64,000 bases of DNA, taken from positions 28,274 through 92,273 of the forward strand of contig CAVFCI010000002.1 in the NCBI GenBank assembly GCA_963620985.1, read 5' to 3'. The DNA is from F23-B02 sp963620985. Its GTDB lineage: Bacteria > Bacillota > Clostridia > Oscillospirales > Oscillospiraceae. The notes beneath the pieces are model-generated. The model was given only the letters and a program-made list of their open reading frames with translations. It had not been told where the DNA came from and searched no databases. The translations under genes were made by a program, and so were the position numbers. Positions 8,580-15,151 of this stretch are shown piece after piece; within the stretch, counting starts at the first letter, position 1, and the number at the start of each line of letters is the position of its first letter.

Positions 8580-9377
8580 ATGAAGTATTTTGGCGGTTGT
8601 GACGTAGGCTCGACCTACACAAAGGCAGTCATTCTCGACGAGAACGGCAAGATGGTAGCAGATACCACCATCAAGAGCAAGATCAATTCCGAGGCATCCG
8701 CAGTAGCGGCAATGGCAGAGGTCTGCGAGAAGGCCGGCCTGAAGGACTCCAAGGCACTTGAGTACCTCATCGGTACCGGCTATGGCCGCAACAAGGTTCC
8801 CTTCGCCGACGAGAATATCTCCGAGATTTCTTGCCACGCAATGGGCGTACACGTCACCGATCCTTCCGTCAAGGCGATCATCGATATCGGCGGTCAGGAC
8901 GTCAAGGGCATTTCCGTTGACACCGACGGCACCGTAAAGAACTTCGCAATGAACGACAAGTGCGCAGCAGGTACAGGCCGCTTCTTCGAGGCAATGGCAC
9001 GCTCCTTCGAGATGAGCCTTCCCGAGTTTTCTAAGCTCGCACTGACCGCAAAGAACGTCATCCCCATCACCGCACAGTGCACCGTTTTCGCAGAGTCCGA
9101 GGTCATCACCCTCGTCGGCGAGGGCAAGCCCATGGACGAGATCGCAGCAGGCATCGAGATGGCAGTTGCAAAGCGCTGCTTCGTTATGGCCAAGAAGGCC
9201 GGCGCGACCGACAGCATCACCCTGACCGGCGGCTGCGCAAAGAACGACGGCCTGAAGCAGGCTATCGAGCACGTTCTGAAGCTGAAGGTCGTCAACCTCA
9301 AGACCGACCCGCAGCTCATGGGCGCTCTCGGCGCAGCAGAGTATGCACGCCAGAAGGGTCTTGCAAAGGCAAAGTAA
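8580..9377 (+). CDS. hgdC: 2-hydroxyacyl-CoA dehydratase activator (archerase, BcrAD/BadFG ATPase)
   Basis: ASKHA-fold ATPase that injects an electron into the dehydratase at the cost of ATP. Full set of family motifs: phosphate-1 DVGSTYTKAVILDENGK (residues about 6-22), GTGYGRNKV, DIGGQDVKGI, CAAGTGRFFE with C128, QCTVFAESEV with C167, and adenosine motif GGCAKNDG. C128 and C167 correspond to the two cysteines that bridge the dimer [4Fe-4S] cluster in Acidaminococcus HgdC (C127/C166). Length 265 is normal. It lies downstream of the subunits rather than upstream as in classic hgdCAB. Start ATG follows GGGAGG. Confidence 0.95.
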   Translation: MKYFGGCDVGSTYTKAVILDENGKMVADTTIKSKINSEASAVAAMAEVCEKAGLKDSKALEYLIGTGYGRNKVPFADENISEISCHAMGVHVTDPSVKAIIDIGGQDVKGISVDTDGTVKNFAMNDKCAAGTGRFFEAMARSFEMSLPEFSKLALTAKNVIPITAQCTVFAESEVITLVGEGKPMDEIAAGIEMAVAKRCFVMAKKAGATDSITLTGGCAKNDGLKQAIEHVLKLKVVNLKTDPQLMGALGAAEYARQKGLAKAK

Positions 9378-9415
9378 TTTTGCAGGCGAATTAAGGCTTT
9401 AAAAAGTCTCTATTG

Positions 9416-9465
9416 CGGTGCCCGACCGGTGATGTTGTACCGGATTTGGGTGCATCGCCCTGCGG
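9416..9465 (+). ncRNA. Candidate structured RNA element downstream of hgdC
   Basis: Nested pairing: outer arm GCGGTGCCC can pair with GGGTGCATCGC (one bulge, one wobble), enclosing a second stem CCGGT/ACCGG with an 8-nt loop. It sits in a 200-bp noncoding stretch before a terminator. It could be a small RNA or a 3'UTR structure; I match it to no known family. Confidence 0.3.
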
Positions 9466-9489
9466 AATAAAGGCAAATATACAAGTATT

Positions 9490-9515
9490 AAAAGGCAGCT
9501 GAGAGGCTGCCTTTT
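9490..9515 (+). terminator. Terminator of the dehydratase operon
   Basis: AAAAGGCAGC and GCTGCCTTTT form a 10-bp stem over a 6-nt loop, with A/T-rich flanks usable on both strands. Confidence 0.75.
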
Positions 9516-9533
9516 AATTTCCGCATAACAAAC

Positions 9534-9553
9534 GCCCTGCCTTGTGGCAGGGC
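9534..9553 (-). terminator. Terminator of the LysR-symporter chimera
   Basis: GCCCTGCC and GGCAGGGC pair around a 4-nt loop, followed on the minus strand by GTTTGTTAT, just past the stop of the leftward gene. Confidence 0.55.
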
Positions 9554-9581
9554 ATTCGTATATTTTTTGGAGTGGGGAGTA

Positions 9582-11288
9582 TCAGTGCTTGTTGTAAACT
9601 TCCATATCCATCTTGTCGAGGCTCTTTGCAACAACGGCCGTACCGACGAGGTCGCCGACGTTGTTGAGCGTCGTGTGCGGAGGATCGATAACGGGCCAGA
9701 TAGCCGCAAGGATCGGAACGAGGGTCAGCGGCATGCCGAGCACCTCAAGCAGAACGCCGGACATGACCACGCCTGCGCCCTTTACACCGGCAGCACCGAT
9801 GGAAAGGATAAGGCCGAAGAACACGAACTGGAGCGCACTTCCGAAGGTGATGGGGAAGCCGTAGAGGTTTGATGCAAAGACACAGCACAGGCCGATGAAC
9901 ACGGCAAAGCCGGTCATGCCCATCGTGTTGCCTAAGGGCAGCGTAAAGCCGTAAATGTTCTCGGGAATGCCGAGCTTTTCCTCACTGAGCTTGATCGAAA
10001 CGGGCAGGGTAGCCGCAGAGGACGAGGTGGATGCAGCGACTATGATGGCGGGTGCTATCTTACGCAGGAAGCCGTAGCCGGACAGCTTGGTGAGAAGCCT
10101 CGTGATAAGGGGATAGACCAGAATAAGAACGATAATGCAGATCACCCAGTCGGCGGCGATAAAGACGATAACGCTCTTCATCATTTCGCCGCTGACGGTG
10201 GATACCATCGTTGCAACGAGCGAAAGAATGCCGAAGGGCGAGAACTCAATGACGTACTCGGTGATCTTGAGCATCGTCTCGCTGCCCTCTTCTATGAACT
10301 TAATAACGGTCTTGGCCTTTTCGCCGAGCGCGAGCAGTGCAACGCCGAGGAAGAGACAGAATACGATGATCTGGAGCATGTCAGCGTTGACCATCGACTC
10401 GACAATGTTGGTCGGGAACCAGCTTATAACGTTGTCGATGAAGCTGTACTCCTGAGCCTCGGTCGCCTCTACTCCGGTGAGCAGGTCGGTAACGCCCTTG
10501 CCGGGCTGTGCGATAAGACCGCCGACCATGCCGAATATTGATGCGATGATAGCGGATACAACGATCCACAGCATAGCTATATTCGGCTCGAAGCCCGCGT
10601 TTCGGCAGATATTAAACCCACGCGAATAGCTGTCGTTGCCTTCACGCAGGAACACAAAGGGAATATCGCGGAAAGGCTCGAGCCCGACGGGCTTCAAGTC
10701 GTAAATGCCGCGTATATTGCCCTCCTCGCTGCCCGGACGGAAATATGAGCCGCGCAGCTTCTCGTTCACGGAAAACGCCGCAGGAACGGCCAATATGAGC
10801 TCCTCAACGCCGAATTTGAGCGAATCGATACCGGCTGCCTCCAGCCGGTCAACCTCCAAGGCAAAGTCAATTTTCCGCTGAAGTATGTGGCTGATGAGCT
10901 CATCGTTGCGCATTTCAAGCCAGTCAACGCGAATGTTGGGGTATTCATTACCGAACTGCTTTATAAGCCCAGATAAAATGACCGTGCAGAAAAAGCTTGA
11001 GCCGCCGAAGCAAATGTTTCCGACAAAGCCGTTTGAGCAGTCGCGCAGATACTGCCGCATATCGTCCTCAAGCTTGAGGATCTTTTCGACCGTACTGATA
11101 TAGTACTCGCCCTCTGGCGTGAGCGAGATGGGCGTCGTTGTTCTGTCGAAAATAGTGATGCCGTAGCTGCTTTCGACCTTCTTGACCATGCAACTGAGCG
11201 ACGGCTGGGACACGAACAGCTTTTCGGCAGCTTTAGAGAAGCTTTTTTCTTCATACACGGTATAGACATAGCGCATCTTTTTGAGCAT
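9582..11288 (-). CDS. In-frame chimera: LysR regulator fused to a truncated DAACS symporter
   Basis: Residues 1-60 are a LysR winged HTH (FSKAAEKLFVSQPSLSCMVK). Residues about 90-237 are the LysR effector domain, which stops after NICRNAGFEPNIA, roughly 60-70 residues short of a normal family end. From residue 239 (nt about 10574) the protein is a dicarboxylate/amino acid:cation symporter that has lost its first two or so membrane helices. It retains the Ser-rich hairpin ASTSSSAATLPVS, the ion-site variant LGNTMGMTG, HP2 and DPPHTTLNNVGD. The frame is open across the join. Most simply a deletion joined a regulator gene to its neighbouring transporter gene; a real membrane-bound fusion or an assembly artefact are alternatives. 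Neither half looks functional by family standards. Confidence 0.8.
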   Translation of the reverse strand: MLKKMRYVYTVYEEKSFSKAAEKLFVSQPSLSCMVKKVESSYGITIFDRTTTPISLTPEGEYYISTVEKILKLEDDMRQYLRDCSNGFVGNICFGGSSFFCTVILSGLIKQFGNEYPNIRVDWLEMRNDELISHILQRKIDFALEVDRLEAAGIDSLKFGVEELILAVPAAFSVNEKLRGSYFRPGSEEGNIRGIYDLKPVGLEPFRDIPFVFLREGNDSYSRGFNICRNAGFEPNIAMLWIVVSAIIASIFGMVGGLIAQPGKGVTDLLTGVEATEAQEYSFIDNVISWFPTNIVESMVNADMLQIIVFCLFLGVALLALGEKAKTVIKFIEEGSETMLKITEYVIEFSPFGILSLVATMVSTVSGEMMKSVIVFIAADWVICIIVLILVYPLITRLLTKLSGYGFLRKIAPAIIVAASTSSSAATLPVSIKLSEEKLGIPENIYGFTLPLGNTMGMTGFAVFIGLCCVFASNLYGFPITFGSALQFVFFGLILSIGAAGVKGAGVVMSGVLLEVLGMPLTLVPILAAIWPVIDPPHTTLNNVGDLVGTAVVAKSLDKMDMEVYNKH

Positions 11289-11405
11289 TTCCGATCCTCT
11301 CCCTCGGATTCAAAATGGTCTGATGCAAAATTATACTATAGTATCTGCGGTATATCAAATCTGTATAAAGAAAATCACTTTATTTTAGATTATATTAACT
11401 TAATC

Positions 11406-11435
11406 TTGATTTGCCTACCGGATTGGTTGTATAAT
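11406..11435 (+). promoter_or_regulatory. Promoter of the Rrf2 regulator
   Basis: TTGATT (11406-11411), an 18-nt spacer and a perfect TATAAT (11430-11435), 18 nt before the start codon. Confidence 0.65.
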
Positions 11436-11453
11436 AGAAAAGAGGTGAATCAC

Positions 11454-11879
11454 ATGATATCAACAAAGGGACGCTATGCCATACGCATACTGCTTGACCT
11501 TGCCGAGCACAGCAACGGCAGTTACATTCCCATGAAGGAGGTCGCTGCACGTCAGGAGATATCGCTCAAATATATCGAGAAAATAATGCCCTCGCTCAGG
11601 GGCGCGGGGCTTATCGACAGCGTTCACGGCATCGGCGGGGGCTATAGGCTCACAAAGCCGCCCGAGCGCTACAGCCTGTGGGAGATACTCAGGCTCGCCG
11701 AGGGCGACCTCGCGCCTGTGTCCTGCCTACAGGATAACGCGCCGCCCTGCCATCGCGCCGCCGAGTGCCGCACGCTGTCCGTGTGGGAGGGCTACTATGA
11801 GCTCACGAAAAATTATTTTTCCGGCATAACGATCGCCGACCTCATGGACGCGCCCAGCGGCGGAGACTACATTATCTGA
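11454..11879 (+). CDS. Rrf2-family (IscR/CymR-like) transcription regulator
   Basis: A 141-residue Rrf2 regulator. Winged HTH at about residues 1-65 (STKGRYAIRILLDLAEH, SLKYIEKIMPSL, GIGGGYRLTKPP), then a Cys cluster (CLQDNAPPCHRAAEC) where Fe-S-binding members hold their [2Fe-2S] cluster. ATG 11454 is preferred over an upstream TTG because AGAGGTGA lies just before it and the -10 box overlaps the longer version. Its 3' end overlaps that of mnmA by 13 bp, head on. The cysK promoter 3 kb away carries an inverted repeat of the kind Rrf2 proteins bind; regulation of the cysK-HD-mnmA operon in response to cysteine or Fe-S status is inferred. Confidence 0.9.
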   Translation: MISTKGRYAIRILLDLAEHSNGSYIPMKEVAARQEISLKYIEKIMPSLRGAGLIDSVHGIGGGYRLTKPPERYSLWEILRLAEGDLAPVSCLQDNAPPCHRAAECRTLSVWEGYYELTKNYFSGITIADLMDAPSGGDYII

Positions 11880-12928
11880 CCGCCGCCGAGCACAATGTCG
11901 CCGTCGTACAGCACTGCTGACTGACCGGGCGTTACGGCGCGCTGAGGCTCGTCAAAGCGTATGAGCGCTTCGCTTCCGCCGAGCGGAGTGACCGTTGCCG
12001 CCTGCTCCGGCTGACGGTAGCGTATCCTCACCGTGCATCTTACGGGGCTTTCCGGCGCTGCACCGCTTATCCAGTTAAAGCCGCACACGCGAGCCTCGCT
12101 CGAATACAGCCCGCTGCTTTCGCCGAGCGTCACGGTGTTTTTCTCCGCGTCGATGCGGCAGACATAGCGCCGCTCGGGGAGCGAGAGCCCCAAGCCGCGG
12201 TGCTGCCCTATCGTGTAGTGCGTAATGCCGCGGTGAGTGCCTATAGCTCTGCCGTCTGTGTCCACGAAGCTGCCCTGCGCGGCTGTTTTGCCCGTCAGAC
12301 GCTCTATGGCTGCGGCGTAGTCGCCGTCGGGCACGAAGCATATATCCTGACTGTCGGGCTTGTGGGCGCTTGCAAGGCCATCTGCCTCGGCAATAGCTCG
12401 CGTTTGGCTCTTGCTGAGCTCGCCGAGCGGGAAGATGCAGCGCCCCAGCTGCTCCTGCGTGAGCATGTACAGCACATAGCTCTGATCCTTCGTCTCGTCC
12501 AGCGCCTTTTTGAGCAGGTACCTGCCGCCGTCATGCTCTATCCGTGCGTAGTGCCCCGTCGCTATCCTGTCGCAGCCGAGTATGTCCGCACGCTCGAAGA
12601 GCTTATCGAATTTCATATACCTGTTGCAGTCGATGCACGGATTCGGCGTTTGCCCCGCAAGATAGGCGGAGGCAAATTTTTTTATCACCTTTTCACGGAA
12701 CGCATCCTTGAAATTGAACACATAGTAGCGCATGCCGAGCGCGAACGCAACACTGCGCGCATCCTCAATGTCGTCGAGACTGCAGCAGGTTTTGCTGCGC
12801 GAAAGCCCCGCGTCGCAGTTATCGAAAAGCTTCATCGTGCAGCCGATGCACTCGTGCCCCATGCCGCACAACAGCTTTGCGGCGACGCTGGAATCAACGC
12901 CGCCGCTCATTGCAACTAAAATCTTCAT
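11867..12928 (-). CDS. mnmA: tRNA-specific 2-thiouridylase MnmA
   Basis: Adds sulfur to U34 of Lys/Glu/Gln tRNAs. PP-loop AMSGGVDSSVAA at the N-terminus; catalytic Cys in GLSRSKTCCSLDD-type and NPCIDCNRYMKF regions; GHYARI, KDQSYVLYML and SQDICFVPDGDY motifs; C-terminal beta-barrel to residue 353. I place the start at ATG 12928 (MKILVAMSGG), which overlaps the stop of the upstream HD gene (ATGA), indicating translational coupling. It is third in a cysK-HD-mnmA unit, so cysteine made by CysK could feed thiolation. The cysteine desulfurase usually found beside mnmA in Firmicutes is absent here. Confidence 0.95.
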   Translation of the reverse strand: MKILVAMSGGVDSSVAAKLLCGMGHECIGCTMKLFDNCDAGLSRSKTCCSLDDIEDARSVAFALGMRYYVFNFKDAFREKVIKKFASAYLAGQTPNPCIDCNRYMKFDKLFERADILGCDRIATGHYARIEHDGGRYLLKKALDETKDQSYVLYMLTQEQLGRCIFPLGELSKSQTRAIAEADGLASAHKPDSQDICFVPDGDYAAAIERLTGKTAAQGSFVDTDGRAIGTHRGITHYTIGQHRGLGLSLPERRYVCRIDAEKNTVTLGESSGLYSSEARVCGFNWISGAAPESPVRCTVRIRYRQPEQAATVTPLGGSEALIRFDEPQRAVTPGQSAVLYDGDIVLGGGQIM

Positions 12929-13494
12929 TCCTCCGCCCATGTCGCTGCGGGAGTTGCGCGCATTGCGAGTATCGTGCGGCTTATGAGTTCGTCAAGGCTC
13001 CAGCCGAGCATATCCGCGCCGCGCTCGATCACCTCGCGTGAGCAGCCTGCCGCGAAATTTGCGCTTTTGTACTTTTTCTTTACGGACTTGAGCTCCAGAT
13101 CCTGAACGCTCTTCGACGGGCGCATTATCGCAACAGCGCCTATGAGACCTGTGAGCTCGTCCGCTGCATACAGGATCTTTTCCATAAGATGCTCCGGCTC
13201 TATATCGACGGTTATCGCGTAGCCGTGGCTCGCCGTCGCATAAATGAGCCGCTCATCAAGCCCCTCCTCGCGCATGAGCTCCTGACTTTTGATGCAGTGC
13301 TGCTCGGGATAGAGCTCAAAGTCAAGGTCATGCAGCAGACCGACTACGCTCCAGAAATCGGCCTCGTCGCCGTAGCCGAGCTCGTTTGCGAAGTATTCCA
13401 TAACGCCGGACACGATAAGCCCGTGCTTGATATGGAAGGGGTCGGAGTTGTACTTTTTCAAAAGCTCAAGCGCCTGTTCTTTATTTGGGATCAT
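12925..13494 (-). CDS. HD-domain hydrolase-like protein
   Basis: A 189-residue HD-superfamily protein. Metal-binding HD pair in VVGLLHDLDFELYPEQH, later TASHGYAITVDIE and the conserved ADELTGLIGAVAIMRPS, then KSVKKKYKS. It is a clear paralogue of the protein at 33935-34477 (same motifs in the same order). Family members are phosphohydrolases; the substrate is unknown. Preceded by CAGGAGG 29 nt after cysK and coupled to mnmA by ATGA overlap, so it is part of a sulfur-related operon, which hints at a nucleotide or tRNA role without proving it. Confidence 0.88.
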   Translation of the reverse strand: MIPNKEQALELLKKYNSDPFHIKHGLIVSGVMEYFANELGYGDEADFWSVVGLLHDLDFELYPEQHCIKSQELMREEGLDERLIYATASHGYAITVDIEPEHLMEKILYAADELTGLIGAVAIMRPSKSVQDLELKSVKKKYKSANFAAGCSREVIERGADMLGWSLDELISRTILAMRATPAATWAEE

Positions 13495-13523
13495 GGGAAA
13501 AACCTCCTGCGATCAAGCTGATG

Positions 13524-14456
13524 TCAGTCCGCAAACAGCGGGGTGGAGAGGTAGCGGTCGCCGGTGTCGGGCAGGAGCACGACTATGCTTTTGCCCTCGT
13601 TCTCCGGACGCTTTGCAAGCTCTATCGCCGCCCAGACGGCAGCGCCGGAGGATATGCCGACCAGCACGCCCTCGCTCTTGCCTATGAGCTTGCCGGTGGC
13701 GAATGCATCATCGTTTTCAACGGGGATTATCTCGTCATAGACCTTGGTGTCGAGCACCTCGGGAACAAAGCCCGCGCCGATGCCCTGTATCTTATGCGAG
13801 CCCGCAACGCCGGTCGAGAGGACTGCCGAGCTCTTGGGCTCGACTGCAACGACCTTGACCCCGGGCTTTTTGCTCTTGAGGTACTGCCCCACGCCCGTGA
13901 CCGTGCCGCCCGTGCCGACACCTGCAACGAAGATATCGACCTCGCCGTCGGTGTCGGCGAATATCTCGGGGCCGGTGGTCTCAAAATGTGCCTTGGGGTT
14001 TGCGGCGTTGACGAACTGGCCGGGGATAAAGCTGTTCGGAGTTTCCTTTGCAAGCTCGTCGGCCCTGGCGATAGCTCCCTTCATGCCCTTCGAGCCCTCG
14101 GTGAGCACGAGCTCGGCTCCGTAGGCCTTCATAAGCTGGCGGCGCTCAACGCTCATGGTCTCGGGCATGACGATTATGATGCGGTAGCCTCTTGCGGCGG
14201 CAACGGACGCAAGCCCGATGCCGGTGTTGCCGCTGGTCGGCTCAATGATGACGGAGCCGGCGTTCAGAAGCCCCTTGGCCTCCGCGTCGTCTATCATCGC
14301 CTTTGCGATCCTGTCCTTGACAGAGCCGGCGGGGTTAAAATACTCAAGCTTTGCGAGTATCCTTGCCTTGAGGCCGAATTTCTTTTCAATGTGAGTGAGC
14401 TCGAGCAGAGGGGTCGAGCCGATAAGCTGATCAGCGGAAGTATATATTTTAGACAT
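13524..14456 (-). CDS. cysK: Cysteine synthase (O-acetylserine sulfhydrylase)
   Basis: PLP enzyme converting O-acetylserine plus sulfide to cysteine. Lys in NPAGSVKDRIAKAMI (about residues 37-51), substrate loop PTSGNTGIGLA, phosphate loop GVGTGGTVTG, and C-terminal GISSGAA. 310 residues, normal length. ATG 14456 follows AAGGAGATAATATC; a longer in-frame extension would run into the operator/promoter region and is rejected. First gene of the cysK-HD-mnmA operon. A partial duplicate of its 5' half and promoter lies at 17584-17772. Confidence 0.96.
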   Translation of the reverse strand: MSKIYTSADQLIGSTPLLELTHIEKKFGLKARILAKLEYFNPAGSVKDRIAKAMIDDAEAKGLLNAGSVIIEPTSGNTGIGLASVAAARGYRIIIVMPETMSVERRQLMKAYGAELVLTEGSKGMKGAIARADELAKETPNSFIPGQFVNAANPKAHFETTGPEIFADTDGEVDIFVAGVGTGGTVTGVGQYLKSKKPGVKVVAVEPKSSAVLSTGVAGSHKIQGIGAGFVPEVLDTKVYDEIIPVENDDAFATGKLIGKSEGVLVGISSGAAVWAAIELAKRPENEGKSIVVLLPDTGDRYLSTPLFAD

Positions 14457-14563
14457 GATATTATCTCCTTTTTTATTAAAATGATTTTTGAATTGATGTG
14501 AGCCTAGTCCCGACATCGGAAGACAATATATGCAGGCATGATGATTACCTCGCTTCGGCATTA

Positions 14564-14620
14564 AATACTACTTACTTAGTAGGTTGGTAGTATTATAAGC
14601 CTCTGTTCCGCATTTGTCAA
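14564..14620 (-). promoter_or_regulatory. cysK promoter with inverted-repeat operator
   Basis: On the minus strand TTGACA (14620-14615), 17-nt spacer, TATAAT (14597-14592). Overlapping the -10 and start site is an inverted repeat with 8-bp arms AATACTAC and GTAGTATT (14564-14594), whose centre has a second partial dyad TTACTTAGTAG. Placement means a bound protein would repress. The Rrf2 protein at 11454 is the obvious candidate. Confidence 0.75.
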
Positions 14621-14648
14621 TAGCCTTGGGCAAAAAAATATAAAAAAA

Positions 14649-14682
14649 GCAACTGTCAAAAGGTATACTTTTTGACAGTTGC
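14649..14682. terminator. 34-bp near-perfect palindrome with A/T flanks
   Basis: GCAACTGTCAAAAGGTATAC pairs with the following half; only two mismatches at the centre. A-run before and T-run after make it usable as a bidirectional terminator. Its first half (17 bp, 14652-14668) recurs exactly at 14810-14826 in the promoter of the next gene. Confidence 0.6.
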
Positions 14683-14806
14683 GTTTTTATAATGTCATGA
14701 TAGCTGAAAATAGTCAAAATTGCAAGATGTCGTGTAAATTTATCTGTAAAAATGCCTTGATTTTATTAAAAATCACTGTTTTGATCGCCGAAAAACAGCA
14801 AATCAC

Positions 14807-14837
14807 TTGACTGTCAAAAGGTATACCTTGTGATAGT
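14807..14837 (+). promoter_or_regulatory. Putative long-spacer promoter with central palindrome
   Basis: TTGACT and GATAGT are separated by 19 nt; the spacer contains the 12-bp perfect palindrome AAGGTATACCTT (14818-14829). The layout resembles MerR-type activator sites, but no regulator is assigned. Confidence 0.35.
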
Positions 14838-14864
14838 AAGCGTGAAATTTAAGGAGGGTATATT

Positions 14865-15140
14865 ATGAGTTCCGAAGCCCCAATATTCTTTGTTCTGCTG
14901 TTCATTGCAGTGCTTGCGTTTACGATCTATGCCGCGATGCAATTCGGCGAGGTCGTCGTCAACAAGGGATATCCGGAGAAGAAAACAATGATCATCGTTC
15001 TATGCATTTTCCTGCCCATTGCAGGATATCTGCTCACCTGCGCGCTGCCGGACAATACTCAGCGCGAGATCATAAAGAACAAGCAAAGCAGCACGGGCAA
15101 TAGACGCACAGTGGTCAGCGACGAGCTGCCTGAGCTTTGA
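14865..15140 (+). CDS. Small two-span membrane protein, unknown function
   Basis: A 91-residue ORF with a strong ribosome site (AAGGAGGG). Two hydrophobic segments at about residues 6-26 and 41-60 with a short charged loop (NKGYPEKK) and a polar C-terminal tail. I recognise no family. Its stop is 11 nt before the start of the RCC1-like gene, so the two are probably co-expressed, and both are membrane proteins; a functional pair is plausible but unproven. Part of the small island between the two cysK-derived segments. Confidence 0.65.
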   Translation: MSSEAPIFFVLLFIAVLAFTIYAAMQFGEVVVNKGYPEKKTMIIVLCIFLPIAGYLLTCALPDNTQREIIKNKQSSTGNRRTVVSDELPEL

Positions 15141-15151
15141 GAGGGTGTGCC

